From Burkholderiales bacterium (GTDB taxonomy: Bacteria > Pseudomonadota > Gammaproteobacteria > Burkholderiales > Casimicrobiaceae): 52,384 nucleotides of DNA. The first letter of the stretch is position 1; the number at the start of each line of letters is the position of its first letter. Under the pieces are notes generated by a model. That model was given only the letters and a program-made list of their open reading frames with translations, searched no databases and was not told where the DNA came from. The stretch lies in the NCBI GenBank assembly GCA_020853025.1, contig JADYZP010000032.1, positions 1 to 52,384 of the forward strand. Direction: 5' to 3'. This document shows positions 1-8,348 of this stretch, piece after piece. The translations under genes were made by a program, and so were the position numbers.

Positions 1-98
1 ATAGGTGCCGACAGGTGCATGACGACGCAGTCATCACCACCGCTGCTGGCCAATGGACGCATGGCACGAGGTGGCAACGAAGCATGCAAGCAAGACAT
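1..98 (-). CDS. possible first gene-cassette ORF, cut by the left edge
   Basis: On the minus strand an ATG at 98 opens a frame that stays open to the edge of the window (about 32 codons, beginning Met-Ser-Cys-Leu-His-Ala). It begins 20 bases after the putative attI core, where a cassette gene would be expected. I recognise no family in so short a fragment, and no clear Shine-Dalgarno sequence precedes the ATG. It could also be chance open frame in high-GC DNA. Confidence 0.3.
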   Translation of the reverse strand, partial: MSCLHASLPPRAMRPLASSGGDDCVVMHLSAP

Positions 99-117
99 CG
101 ACGCGTACCGACCTGAC

Positions 118-124
118 GCCTAAC
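118..124 (-). other. attI: putative attI recombination core (GTTAGGC)
   Basis: The minus strand reads GTTAGGC here, an exact match to the integron core consensus GTTRRRY, 131 bases upstream of the intI start codon. In integrons attI lies beside intI and the cassettes are transcribed away from it, so the array would continue to the left. Position, orientation and sequence all fit. It could instead be the core of a cassette attC rather than attI, because too little sequence is available on the left to tell. Confidence 0.6.
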
Positions 125-147
125 GAAAAATTGAGAACCGAACACTG

Positions 148-163
148 ACGGAAAACATTCCGT
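148..163. repeat. short inverted repeat between attI core and intI
   Basis: ACGGAA-AACA-TTCCGT is a perfect 6-base inverted repeat with a 4-base spacer, between the putative attI core and intI. It could be an operator for intI transcription or part of the recombination site. It does not match the LexA box (CTG-N10-CAG) that controls some integrases. Confidence 0.25.
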
Positions 164-167
164 AAAT

Positions 168-249
168 CATCCAAACAGCCAGTAGAAGTCTACGAAAACC
201 GCCCTCAACATCAAACACCTCACCCGCCAATACAGCACCTAAACAGCCA
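168..249 (-). repeat. pair of direct repeats in the attI/intI leader
   Basis: Two copies of a 14-base sequence lie at 168-181 and 236-249. On the minus strand they read TGGCTGTTTGGATG and TGGCTGTTTAGGTG (12 of 14 identical), 68 bases apart. attI sites characteristically carry two directly repeated accessory IntI-binding sites besides the core, so these are candidates. Their distances from the core at 118-124 are larger than I recall for class 1 attI, so the assignment is tentative. Confidence 0.4.
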
Positions 250-254
250 ACCTC

Positions 255-1235
255 ATGTCCGATCCATCCGAGCCACCCCCCGTCCGGTTGCTCGAACAGG
301 TCCGGCTCAAGATCCGTCTGAAGCACTACAGCCTGCGAACGGAGCAGGCGTATCTGGACTGGATTAAACGCTTCATCTACTTTCACGGCAAGCGGCATCC
401 GGCGCAGATGGGTGCAGGGGAGATCGAGGCGTTCCTGACGCACCTGGCCGTAGTGCGCAACGTCGCGGCCAGCACACAGAACCAAGCCAAGAGCGCCCTG
501 CTGTTCCTCTACCGTGAGGTGCTCGCAATCGAGCTGCCGTGGCTCGATCGAGTCGAGCAGGCCAGGGTGCCTGCGCGCCTGCCTGTCGTGCTCAGCCAGG
601 ACGAGGTGGCAAGGGTGCTGGCGAGGCTAGAGGGGACGCACGCATTGATCGGGCGCCTGCTGTACGGCACGGGTATGCGCATCATGGAAGGCCTGCGGCT
701 GCGGGTGAAGGACGTCGAGTTCTCGCGGCGCGCGATCCTGATCCGCGACGGCAAGGGTCAGAAGGACCGCATTTCGATGCTTCCGGACGGAATCCGGCAT
801 CCGTTGCGGGCGCAGATCGACGCCGCGCTCACCACGCACGCGAGGGACGTCGCCGCGGGCCACGGCCACGTCTGGCTGCCGCACGCGCTCGTGCGCAAGT
901 ATCCGAACGCTGCGACGGACGAGGGGTGGCAGTACGTCTTTCCTGCGCCCTTCCGCTCGGTCGATCCGCGCAGCGGCACCGTCTGTCGTCACCATTTGGG
1001 CGACCAGGCGTTCCAGCGCGCGATGCGGCAGGCGGTGCGCGACGCGGGACTTCGCAAGCCGGCCACACCGCACACCTTGCGGCATTCGTTCGCCACCCAC
1101 CTGCTCGAGTCGGGCTACGACATCCGCACGGTGCAGGAGCTGCTCGGGCACTCGAAGGTGAGCACGACGATGATCTACACGCACGTGCTCAACCGCGGCG
1201 GCCGCGGCGTGGTGAGTCCACTCGACCGTCTTTGA
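255..1235 (+). CDS. intI: integron integrase (tyrosine recombinase IntI)
   Basis: Site-specific tyrosine recombinase that inserts and excises gene cassettes at attI and attC sites. The 326 residues match the family length (about 320-340). The N-terminal SAM-like core-binding domain covers roughly residues 10-90. The catalytic domain carries Arg142 (GTGMRI), Lys167/170, the H-x-L-R motif (His273, Arg276), His299 (LLGHS) and nucleophile Tyr308 (MIYTHVL). The extra patch that separates IntI from XerC/D is present ([10 protein letters not shown]...WQYVFP, about 211-230), as is a VSPLD ending like IntI1. All catalytic residues are intact, so it is probably active. The 3' end overlaps the convergent EVE gene by 47 bases. 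No associated resistance genes are visible, so a chromosomal environmental integron is likely. Confidence 0.95.
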   Translation: MSDPSEPPPVRLLEQVRLKIRLKHYSLRTEQAYLDWIKRFIYFHGKRHPAQMGAGEIEAFLTHLAVVRNVAASTQNQAKSALLFLYREVLAIELPWLDRVEQARVPARLPVVLSQDEVARVLARLEGTHALIGRLLYGTGMRIMEGLRLRVKDVEFSRRAILIRDGKGQKDRISMLPDGIRHPLRAQIDAALTTHARDVAAGHGHVWLPHALVRKYPNAATDEGWQYVFPAPFRSVDPRSGTVCRHHLGDQAFQRAMRQAVRDAGLRKPATPHTLRHSFATHLLESGYDIRTVQELLGHSKVSTTMIYTHVLNRGGRGVVSPLDRL

Positions 1236-1674
1236 CCGCAACCAGCCGCGCCTCCCACAGGTTCTCGAGTGCGTCGGCCAGCGCGGAGGGCACGTGCACG
1301 CCGGAGGCGCGCACGCCCCATCGGAAGCGCGCAAAAGGCGGCAGTGCCAGGTCGTCGTAGGTGACCGGCGGCAGCCGATGCAGCGACTCGATTCGCAAAT
1401 TCACATACTGTGTGACCGCGCCTGCTGCGGCCTTTTCCGGCCGCCAATGTGGCGCGGGCCAGGGTTCGGTCAGCGAGTGACCAACTCCGAAGATGCCTTT
1501 GGGCGCGACGCCAACGCGCACGAGAAACGCCCGACTGCCGGGCTCGATCGCGCGCGTGCGACCGGCGCTCCATTCGATGTCGGCGTGGCCGCGGCGTGCG
1601 ACGCGGCGGATGTCGGCGGGTAGCTCCGGCCACGCCCACAGTGCAGGATTCCACGCGAATAGATAGGTGGCCAT
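1189..1674 (-). CDS. EVE-domain-like protein (PUA superfamily)
   Basis: A 161-residue protein beginning [10 protein letters not shown]. The pattern YLFxWNP...W...L, followed by a basic stretch, W-S-x-G-R-T, I-x-P-G-x-R-x-F-L-V-R-x-G and G-I-F-G-x-G, resembles the small EVE/PUA-like proteins often found alone or fused to HNH and restriction nucleases. EVE domains bind modified bases in DNA or RNA, but no catalytic function can be inferred here. It is transcribed convergently with intI, and its last 15 codons lie on the antisense of the intI 3' end. The start at 1674 is chosen because the conserved N-terminus begins there; no good Shine-Dalgarno is visible. Family assignment is from memory of motifs, without a search. 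Confidence 0.65.
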   Translation of the reverse strand: MATYLFAWNPALWAWPELPADIRRVARRGHADIEWSAGRTRAIEPGSRAFLVRVGVAPKGIFGVGHSLTEPWPAPHWRPEKAAAGAVTQYVNLRIESLHRLPPVTYDDLALPPFARFRWGVRASGVHVPSALADALENLWEARLVAVKDGRVDSPRRGRRG

Positions 1675-1676
1675 GG

Positions 1677-1692
1677 TGTCGCGAATGCGACA
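1677..1692. promoter_or_regulatory. inverted repeat between divergent EVE gene and rlpA
   Basis: TGTCGC-GAAT-GCGACA is a perfect 6-base inverted repeat placed immediately upstream of the EVE-like start (1674) and of rlpA (1717). It is well placed to act as an operator for either gene, but no regulator is known. Confidence 0.3.
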
Positions 1693-1716
1693 GCGGTGAT
1701 AGATTGTCGCTCCAGC

Positions 1717-2622
1717 ATGCCCTGTCCCCGTCTCTATTGGCAACTCGCGGCCTTCGTGGCCTGCGCATGGCTCTTCACCGGTTGCGGCACGACGCCGCCA
1801 AAGCCCACGCAACCGCCGTCGACTTCGGCCAAGTACTACAAGGACGACGGCCCGGGCGAGTCGCCGCCGTCCAACCTCGACCAGATTCCGGATGCGATGC
1901 CGCGTCTCGAGCCGCTGAATCGCTTCGCGAACCGGCCGTACACGGTGATGGGGCAGGACTACGTACCGGCGACGTCGCTTCGCAACTATCGGGAAGCTGG
2001 AATCGCTTCGTGGTACGGGCGCAAGTTCCACGGCCAGAAGACGGCGATCGGCGAGATCTACGACATGTACGCGATGACGGCGGCACATCCGACGCTGCCC
2101 TTGCCGTCGTACGCGCGCGTGACCAACGTCGCCACCGGCAAGAGCGTTGTCGTGCGGGTCAACGACCGTGGCCCTTTCCTGCACGGGCGAGTCATCGACC
2201 TGTCGTACGCGGCGGCATACAAGGTGGGCATCGCCGGCAAGGGCAGCGGCGAGGTGATGGTGGAGTCGATCATCCCAGGGGAGAGTCCGGTCCTTGCCGC
2301 GGCGCCGTCGCTGCCCCCGGTAGCGACCGCGGCACCCGCGGTCGCCGAGGTCGTGCCGGCGGCGTCCTCGTCGCTGCGTCACGACAGTGCCGGTGGCTTC
2401 GCCGTGCAGCTGGGCGCCTTCCAGAACTACGTCAATGCGCAGACCTTCCTCGCGCGCGTGCAGGCGCAGCTCGCCGCCGCGCAGGTGGAGCCGAAGGTTC
2501 GCCAGGCCAACGGGCTCTACCGGGTCTATCTCGGCCCCTATGCGGACCGCGAGGAGGCGCGGCGAGTCGCGAACCGGATCACCGGCGCCTTCGGGGTCGA
2601 GACGTCCGTGGGAGCGCATTGA
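1717..2622 (+). CDS. rlpA: RlpA-type septal lytic transglycosylase lipoprotein
   Basis: Outer-membrane lipoprotein that cleaves denuded peptidoglycan glycan strands at the septum. From the ATG at 1717 it has a lipoprotein signal ending in L-F-T-G-C-G, a Pro/Ser-rich linker, the double-psi beta-barrel of RlpA (GIASWYGRKFHG ... VRVNDRGPF ... RVIDLS) and a C-terminal SPOR domain (FAVQLGAFQNYVNA to the end) that binds denuded glycan at division sites. The open frame also allows a GTG start at 1696, 21 bases upstream; ATG is preferred because it gives a standard signal peptide. tolB follows after 145 bases, so this is a local cell-envelope and division cluster. Confidence 0.93.
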   Translation: MPCPRLYWQLAAFVACAWLFTGCGTTPPKPTQPPSTSAKYYKDDGPGESPPSNLDQIPDAMPRLEPLNRFANRPYTVMGQDYVPATSLRNYREAGIASWYGRKFHGQKTAIGEIYDMYAMTAAHPTLPLPSYARVTNVATGKSVVVRVNDRGPFLHGRVIDLSYAAAYKVGIAGKGSGEVMVESIIPGESPVLAAAPSLPPVATAAPAVAEVVPAASSSLRHDSAGGFAVQLGAFQNYVNAQTFLARVQAQLAAAQVEPKVRQANGLYRVYLGPYADREEARRVANRITGAFGVETSVGAH

Positions 2623-2682
2623 ATGACCCCGTGGAACTCACGCGCCAGGGCGTGGTCAACCCGTTTGGCGCGAAGGCTTCGT

Positions 2683-2688
2683 TATAAT
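2683..2688 (+). promoter_or_regulatory. -10-like TATAAT upstream of tolB
   Basis: A perfect TATAAT lies 80 bases before the tolB start, between rlpA and tolB. No convincing -35 hexamer lies 16-18 bases upstream, so this is a candidate promoter only. Confidence 0.4.
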
Positions 2689-2767
2689 CGGCGGGTCGCT
2701 GCGGTATGCGCGGAGTCTACCGACAACGCGTGAGCGCCCCGATTCGGCCACTCCAACAAAGTCAGGT

Positions 2768-4051
2768 ATGCACCGTACGCTCCGCTTCGTCGCCGCCGTC
2801 CTCGCGCTTACCCTCCTACCCTTCGCCGCCGCGCGCGCGCAGTTGACCATCGAAATTGTCGGCGGCGCCGGTACGGCGATCCCGATTTCGATCGTTCCCT
2901 TCGGCGGCGAGTCGGTCTTCCCGCTCGGCATCTCGGGCATCGTCGCAGCGGATCTTGCGCGCTCGGGGATGTTTCGCCTGATCGGCTCCGACAACGTCAA
3001 TCCGCGTCCGGTGCGCGCAGACGATGTCAAATCCGACGTCTGGCGTGCGCGCGGCGCCGACGCCGTGGTGGTCGGGTCGATGCAGCCGCTGCCGGATGGA
3101 CGGGTGGACGTACGCGTCGCGCTGGTCGACGTCGTCAAGAGCAGCACGCTGACGACGATGAACTATACGGTGAAGCCGGCGCAGTTCCGAGCAACGGCGC
3201 ACAAGATCGCCGACGTGATCTACGAGAAGCTGACCGGTGACCCAGGTGTGTTCTCCACGCGCATCGCGTACATCACCAAGTCGGGCCCGCGGTATCAATT
3301 GCTGGTCGCTGATGCCGACGGCAGCGATCCGCAGACCATCGTCACCTCCAACGAGCCGCTGCTATCGCCGCGCTGGTCGCCGGACGGCACCCGCATCGCC
3401 TACGTGTCGCTGGAGGCGAAGAAGCCGGTCGTCTACGTGCAGAACCTCGCGACCGGTTCGCGGCAGGCGGTGGCCAACTTTCGCGGCAGCAACAGTTCGC
3501 CGGCGTGGTCGCCGGATGGGCGCCGGCTCGCGGTCACGCTGACCAAGGATGGCGGCTCGCAGCTCTACGTGATGAACGCCGACGGTGGCAACGCGCAGCG
3601 GGTGATGAGTTCGAGCGCGATCGACACCGAAGCCTATTTCACACCCGACGGCCAGTCGATCCTGTTCACCTCCGATCGCGGCGGCAGTCCGCAAATCTAC
3701 AGGCTGACGCTGGGCAGCGGCGCGGTCGAGCGGCTCACCTTCGACGGCAGCTACAACGTGTCGGCGCGGCCTTATCCGGACGGCAAGGGTTTCGTTTTCG
3801 TGCGTCGAGACGGTGGTCGTTTCCAGATCGCGACGCAGGATTTCGCAACGCGCCAGGTGCAGGTGCTGACCAGCGGTCCTGGCGACGAATCGCCCAGCCT
3901 CGCACCGAACGGCAAGCTGATTCTCTACGCAAACGAGGTCGGAGGGCGTGGTATATTGGCCGCGGTCTCGAGCGACGGCCGTGTCAAGCAACGTCTGATC
4001 GGGACCGGCTCCGATGTACGCGAACCGGCGTGGGGTCCGTATGCACGCTAG
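2768..4051 (+). CDS. tolB: Tol-Pal system beta-propeller protein TolB
   Basis: Periplasmic TolB, which links the TolQRA inner-membrane motor to Pal and is needed for outer-membrane constriction and integrity. The 427 residues match the usual length (about 430). A Sec signal peptide (cleavage near A-R-A-Q, residues 22-25) is followed by the N-terminal alpha/beta domain, then by a six-bladed propeller with repeated motifs such as P-R-W-S-P-D-G, P-A-W-S-P-D-G-R-R-L-A and Y-F-T-P-D-G. pal and cpoB follow on the same strand. tolQ, tolR and tolA are not upstream as they usually are; rlpA and an integron are there instead. Confidence 0.97.
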   Translation: MHRTLRFVAAVLALTLLPFAAARAQLTIEIVGGAGTAIPISIVPFGGESVFPLGISGIVAADLARSGMFRLIGSDNVNPRPVRADDVKSDVWRARGADAVVVGSMQPLPDGRVDVRVALVDVVKSSTLTTMNYTVKPAQFRATAHKIADVIYEKLTGDPGVFSTRIAYITKSGPRYQLLVADADGSDPQTIVTSNEPLLSPRWSPDGTRIAYVSLEAKKPVVYVQNLATGSRQAVANFRGSNSSPAWSPDGRRLAVTLTKDGGSQLYVMNADGGNAQRVMSSSAIDTEAYFTPDGQSILFTSDRGGSPQIYRLTLGSGAVERLTFDGSYNVSARPYPDGKGFVFVRRDGGRFQIATQDFATRQVQVLTSGPGDESPSLAPNGKLILYANEVGGRGILAAVSSDGRVKQRLIGTGSDVREPAWGPYAR

Positions 4052-4157
4052 CGCGTTTGCCGCGCACGCATCACCGCCGCGCGGCTTGACCTCCGAAGTT
4101 GTTTCATCGCGCCCGATTAGCGTCGGCGTTCGCGCCATTTCCCCAACAGGAGGCTCC

Positions 4158-4703
4158 ATGAAAAACATCCTATTCGCGGCCATGGCATTGATGGTCCTAG
4201 CCGGCTGCTCGACGACGCCGACCGAGGCGCCGGTCGAGGACAAGTCCGCGATGGCCACGCCGGCGACGACGCCGTCGACCGGCGCTTCGACCACGGGCAC
4301 GAACACGGCGGGAGTCTCCGGTGCCACCGGGTCCGGCACCGATCCGCGCAAGGACCCGAGCAACATCCTGTACAAGCGCAGCGTCTACTTCGATTTCGAC
4401 AGTTTCGTCGTTGACCCGCAATACAAGTCGATCATCGAGGCGCATGCGAAATACCTGGTCGCCAATCCGGCGGCCAAAGTCACGCTGCAAGGCCACGCCG
4501 ACGAGCGCGGCTCGCGTGAATACAACATCGCACTCGGCCAGAAACGCGCCGATGCGGTGAAAAGAATGATGACGCTACTCGGCGTTCGGGAGACGATCGT
4601 CGAAACGGTGAGCTTCGGCGAGGAGAAGTCGAAGAACCCAGGCCACGACGAAGCGGCGTGGGCTGAGAACCGGCGCGTCGACATCGTCTACGTCGGCGAG
4701 TAA
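4158..4703 (+). CDS. pal: peptidoglycan-associated lipoprotein Pal
   Basis: Outer-membrane lipoprotein that binds peptidoglycan and TolB. The ATG at 4158 follows a strong AGGAGG Shine-Dalgarno. The signal peptide ends with a lipobox (V-L-A-G-C, Cys17). A Thr/Ala-rich linker (about residues 20-65) leads to an OmpA-like domain with VYFDFDSF, LQGHADERGS.EYN and NRRVDIVY, the peptidoglycan-binding signature. The 181 residues are normal for Pal. It lies 106 bases after tolB and 6 bases before the GTG start of cpoB. Confidence 0.97.
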   Translation: MKNILFAAMALMVLAGCSTTPTEAPVEDKSAMATPATTPSTGASTTGTNTAGVSGATGSGTDPRKDPSNILYKRSVYFDFDSFVVDPQYKSIIEAHAKYLVANPAAKVTLQGHADERGSREYNIALGQKRADAVKRMMTLLGVRETIVETVSFGEEKSKNPGHDEAAWAENRRVDIVYVGE

Positions 4704-4709
4704 TTCACC

Positions 4710-5540
4710 GTGTGGTCGGTCAAGCAGGCGCCGCGCACGGTGGTCGTCGCCGTGATGCTGGCCGCGTTTGCGCACGGCGCGCACGCGGCGCTGTTCGATG
4801 ACGAGGAAGCGCGCAAGCGCATAGTGCAGACCAATACGCGGCTCGACGAACTGCAGCGCAGTCTCGATACGCGGCTCGCCGCACTCGAACAGCAAATGAA
4901 GAATCAGGGCCTCGACCTGTTCCGGGAAGTCGAGACCATCAAGGCCGAGGTTGCACGCATGCGTGGCCAGATCGAGGTGCTGAACTACGAATTATCAGAG
5001 GCGCAAAAGCGCCAGCGCGACCTCTACGTCGATCTCGATTCGCGGATTCGCAAGCTCGAAGCTTCGCCCGGAACCACCGCGTCGACCCCGCCCGACCCGG
5101 CCGTGGCGGGCGTGCCCAGTGTCGTCGCCAATGCCCCCGCCGACGGCGGCGCGGCGGCGACTCCGGCGGCGACCGAACAGCGCGCCTACGATGCGGCGCT
5201 CGATCAGTTCAAGCGCGGCGACTATGCGGCATCGATCACCGGCTTCCAGTCGTTCGTGAAGACCTATCCACGGAGCGTGCTCGCCTCGTCGGCGCAATAC
5301 TGGGTGGGCAATGCGCAGTTCGCGCGCAAGGACTATCGCGGTGCGGTCGCCGCGCAGCGGCAGCTGATCCAACTCTGGCCGGAGAGCGTCAAAGTGCCGG
5401 ACGCGCTGCTCAACATCGCGTCGGCGCAATCGGAACTCGGCGACAACGCCGCCTCCCGCCGCACGCTCGAGGAACTGATCGGCAAGTACCCGCACTCGGA
5501 GTCCGCGGCCAAGGCCAAGCAGCGGCTCGGAATACGCTGA
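4710..5540 (+). CDS. cpoB: cell division coordinator CpoB (YbgF)
   Basis: Periplasmic protein that binds TolA and coordinates peptidoglycan synthesis with outer-membrane constriction. It starts with GTG 6 bases after the pal stop. A signal peptide (ending A-H-G-A-H-A-A) precedes a long coiled coil (about residues 35-115, many Leu/Glu/Arg heptads), the trimerising TolA-binding part. An Ala/Pro linker and C-terminal TPR repeats (from A-Y-D-A-A-L-D-Q-F to the end) complete it. The 276 residues and the position after pal are standard for the family. Confidence 0.93.
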   Translation: MWSVKQAPRTVVVAVMLAAFAHGAHAALFDDEEARKRIVQTNTRLDELQRSLDTRLAALEQQMKNQGLDLFREVETIKAEVARMRGQIEVLNYELSEAQKRQRDLYVDLDSRIRKLEASPGTTASTPPDPAVAGVPSVVANAPADGGAAATPAATEQRAYDAALDQFKRGDYAASITGFQSFVKTYPRSVLASSAQYWVGNAQFARKDYRGAVAAQRQLIQLWPESVKVPDALLNIASAQSELGDNAASRRTLEELIGKYPHSESAAKAKQRLGIR

Positions 5541-5578
5541 CGTCCGTCGAACGGCCGAAAGCGGCAAACGAAAAGGCC

Positions 5579-6619
5579 GTGGCGCGCGCGTTCGCGTCCC
5601 GCATCATCTCCTGGCAGCGGAGGCATGGCCGGCACGGCCTCCCCTGGCAGAGCACGCGCGACCCATACCGCGTGTGGCTGTCCGAGATCATGCTGCAGCA
5701 GACGCAGGTCGCGACGGTGCTTCCTTACTACCTGCGCTTCGTCACCTCGTTTCCCGACGTGCTGTCGCTCGCCCGGGCGCCGATCGATACCGTACTCGCG
5801 CACTGGAGCGGGCTGGGCTACTACCGGCGCGCGCACCACCTGCATCGCACCGCGCAGACGCTCGTCGCCAGGCACGGTGGACGCTTTCCGCACGACACGG
5901 CAACGCTTGCCACGCTGCCGGGTATCGGCCGCTCGACCGCCGCGGCAATCGCCGTCTTCGCCTTCGGCGCCCGCGAGGCGATCCTCGACGGCAACGTGAA
6001 GCGCGTGCTGGCGCGACATCGCGGCGTCGACGGCTGGCCGGGCGCGCCGAAGGTCGAGGCGAGGCTGTGGGACATCGCGTACAAACTGCGCCCGGCACGC
6101 GACATCGAGGCCTACACGCAGGGGCTGATGGATCTCGGGTCCATTGTCTGCACACGCGCACAGCCACGCTGCGACGCTTGTCCGGTGGCCGCCGACTGCA
6201 TTGCACTGTCGACGTCGCGGGTGTCGTCGCTGCCGTCGCCGCGTCCGAAAAAAACGCTGCCGCAGCGCGCGTTGCGCGTGCTGCTGATCGAGCGTCGCGG
6301 TGAGTTCCTGGTCGAGAGGCGGCCGCTGCTGGGGGTATGGGGTGGATTGTGGAGCCTGCCCGAGTGCACGACCGGCGAGAACGCGGCGACCGCCGTGCGT
6401 GCGCGCTTCGGTGCGCAGATCGAATTGCGCGAGTCGCTGCTGCCGATCGTGCATCGCTTCACGCACTTCGCTTTGACGATACATCCGCAGCGGCTCGCCG
6501 TCCGGCGCTGGCCGCTGCGTGCCGAAACATCCGGCATCCGGTGGCTGGCGCCGTCCGACGTCGACGCCATCGCGCTGCCGGCGCCGATCGGCAAACTTCT
6601 GCGTTCGCTCGTCGCCTGA
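5579..6619 (+). CDS. mutY: A/G-specific adenine glycosylase MutY
   Basis: Removes adenine mispaired with 8-oxoguanine or guanine. The 346 residues include LPWQ near the N-terminus, Glu36 in W-L-S-E-I-M-L-Q-Q-T (catalytic acid), the helix-hairpin-helix L-P-G-I-G-R-S-T (about 113-120), Asp137 in I-L-D-G-N-V, the [4Fe-4S] cysteines C191-x6-C198-x2-C201-x5-C207, and a NUDIX-like C-terminal 8-oxoG-recognition domain (G-x-W-G-G-L-W-S-L-P-E). It starts with GTG 38 bases after cpoB; no in-frame ATG fits the conserved N-terminus better. Confidence 0.95.
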   Translation: MARAFASRIISWQRRHGRHGLPWQSTRDPYRVWLSEIMLQQTQVATVLPYYLRFVTSFPDVLSLARAPIDTVLAHWSGLGYYRRAHHLHRTAQTLVARHGGRFPHDTATLATLPGIGRSTAAAIAVFAFGAREAILDGNVKRVLARHRGVDGWPGAPKVEARLWDIAYKLRPARDIEAYTQGLMDLGSIVCTRAQPRCDACPVAADCIALSTSRVSSLPSPRPKKTLPQRALRVLLIERRGEFLVERRPLLGVWGGLWSLPECTTGENAATAVRARFGAQIELRESLLPIVHRFTHFALTIHPQRLAVRRWPLRAETSGIRWLAPSDVDAIALPAPIGKLLRSLVA

Positions 6620-6699
6620 AACGAATACCGGAAAACTCCGTCGCTCCCGCCGGATGTGCGGATGTCATGCGCCGCACCCGGGGAATTCGTACAGGACCG

Positions 6700-7731
6700 C
6701 TACTGCTGGCGCGCGTCCGCCCATTCGCGCAGGTCGCCGGGCAGCCGGCGCTCGGCGTCCGGAACCACGCTGCGGAAGTCGCGCACTTCGCGCAGCGCCT
6801 GCGCCGTATCGCCTTCATCGCGCAGCTTGCGGATGCGGGCGATCCACGCGTCGGGATCGCGCGCCTTGGCGCGCAGTTCGTCGGCCAATGCGGATTTCTG
6901 GGTAAGCGACGTCACTGCGTCGCCGGCGCCTGCGCGGGAATCGTCGCGGCGTTCCCTGGATTCGAGTTTTGGCGCGGCAGCGTGCTGTTGCCGCTCGACG
7001 GATGCATCGTTGCGCGCGCTCATCCGTGCGTCGGATTCCTGGCTCGCGGAAGGCGCGCTGCGCGGCGCAGCGGCGGCCGGAAAAGGCACCGGCGCCTGCG
7101 TACGCGCGGCATCGAGCTTGCCGCTGCCGACCGCCGACTCCCGCTCCAGCGGCGGTGGCGGTGGCAGCGACGGGAGTTTCGGCACCGATGCCGGCTGGGG
7201 CGCTTGCGGCCTTCGCTGCTGCGCCACACCTTCAGCGCTGCGCTTCGACTCCTGCGCCATGGCAGTTTCGTTGCCGCTACCCGTCTTCTCCGCCGACTGG
7301 ACCTCGGCACGTGGTTTCTTCATCGCGCTCGCGACTTCGGCCGCAGGTGCCGCGTCACGCCCCGACACTGCGCTCGCGGCATCCTTCTGGCCGGTCGGCG
7401 CGACCGCCTGCTCGCGTACGTCGGCGGACTCGGGTGCCGCCGGCTCGGTAACGCTCAACAGGTCATGGTCGTCCGGCAGCGACTGCAGCACGCCGACGGC
7501 GATCACGCCGATGGTCGCGGCGGCGGCGAGCGGCATCCACCAGCGCTGCGGGCGCGTCGCCGCAGTTGCCCCCGTCGCCTTCGCCGCCGACCGGGGACCG
7601 CTGCCGGCGGCGCGATGCGCGGCAGCCAGGATCCGCCGGTCGAGAGCCTCCGGCGGCGATTCGCGCGAATACGCGCGCCAGGCATCTGCGAGCATGGGGT
7701 CGCGGTCGGGCGGCTCAGGTGTGGGTGTCAT
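6700..7731 (-). CDS. putative anti-sigma factor, single-pass membrane protein
   Basis: The start codon overlaps the stop of the upstream sigma gene (ATGA) and is preceded by an AGGAG Shine-Dalgarno, so the two are translationally coupled. The 343 residues have a short cytoplasmic N-terminus (about 1-63), one transmembrane helix (about 64-84, WWMPLAAAATIGVIAVGV) and a long low-complexity Ala/Pro/Gln/Ser-rich periplasmic part. A better-conserved helical segment near the C-terminus (about 275-343) contains D-P-D-A-W-I-A-R-I-R-K-L-R. It has no zinc-binding anti-sigma motif (HxxxCxxC). The anti-sigma role is inferred from coupling and topology only. Confidence 0.6.
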   Translation of the reverse strand: MTPTPEPPDRDPMLADAWRAYSRESPPEALDRRILAAAHRAAGSGPRSAAKATGATAATRPQRWWMPLAAAATIGVIAVGVLQSLPDDHDLLSVTEPAAPESADVREQAVAPTGQKDAASAVSGRDAAPAAEVASAMKKPRAEVQSAEKTGSGNETAMAQESKRSAEGVAQQRRPQAPQPASVPKLPSLPPPPPLERESAVGSGKLDAARTQAPVPFPAAAAPRSAPSASQESDARMSARNDASVERQQHAAAPKLESRERRDDSRAGAGDAVTSLTQKSALADELRAKARDPDAWIARIRKLRDEGDTAQALREVRDFRSVVPDAERRLPGDLREWADARQQ

Positions 7732-8330
7732 GACCACTCCTCGCGCAGCGGGCGCAGCGCGTCGCGCAGCTTCGCATTCGCGTAACGCAGTCGGCTCTTG
7801 GCCGTTTCGACACCGACGCCGGTCAACTGCGCAATCTCGGCAAGCGAAAGACCGCCTTCGTATTGCAGCAGGAACGCATCACGCTGCTCACTCGGCAGCG
7901 CCTGCAGCGCCTGCTGCAACTGCGCGCCGAGTTCGCGCGTTTGCGCGCGCGCTTCTGGCTCGTCGGCGGCTTTGCCCGGCAGTGCGATGATGGCGTCGCA
8001 CGCCTCTCGGTCGTTGTCGTCGTCGATCGAAACGAGCCTCGCTTGCCCACTCGCTCGCCAGTGGTCGACCAGGCGATTGTGCGCCAGCGTGTACAGCCAG
8101 GTCGTGAACCTGGCTGTCGGCACGTAGCTCGCACGGACGCGAATCGCATTCATCCACACATCCTGGAACAGTTCGTCGGCGATGCCGGCATTGCGACAAT
8201 GCCGGAGCAGGTAGCGGTAGACGCCGCCCTTGTGCCGCGCGTAGAGGACGTCGAAAGCGGCGGCGCGGCCGGCGCCGTAGGCAAGCATCAGCGACTCGTC
8301 GGAGTCGGCCGGAGCGGGTGAGCCTTCCAT
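7728..8330 (-). CDS. ECF-type RNA polymerase sigma factor
   Basis: The 200 residues contain region 2 (F-D-V-L-Y-A-R-H-K-G-G-V-Y-R-Y, E-L-F-Q-D-V-W-M-N, F-T-T-W-L-Y-T-L-A-H-N-R-L-V-D) and region 4 (L-P-S-E-Q-R-D-A-F-L-L, L-S-L-A-E-I-A-Q-L-T-G-V-G-V-E-T-A-K-S-R). It is therefore a group IV sigma factor that redirects RNA polymerase to a stress or envelope regulon. The ATG at 8330 gives the standard N-terminus. It is the first gene of a two-gene unit with the downstream membrane protein. The stimulus cannot be read from the sequence. The upstream secreted-protein gene is separated by a terminator-like hairpin but may belong to the regulon. Confidence 0.9.
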   Translation of the reverse strand: MEGSPAPADSDESLMLAYGAGRAAAFDVLYARHKGGVYRYLLRHCRNAGIADELFQDVWMNAIRVRASYVPTARFTTWLYTLAHNRLVDHWRASGQARLVSIDDDNDREACDAIIALPGKAADEPEARAQTRELGAQLQQALQALPSEQRDAFLLQYEGGLSLAEIAQLTGVGVETAKSRLRYANAKLRDALRPLREEWS

Positions 8331-8348
8331 GGCCCGCCAAGTATGCAA

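Noticed and set aside
148..163. LexA (SOS) box in front of intI
   Set aside because: The palindrome here does not match CTG-N10-CAG, and no other match was found between 125 and 254.
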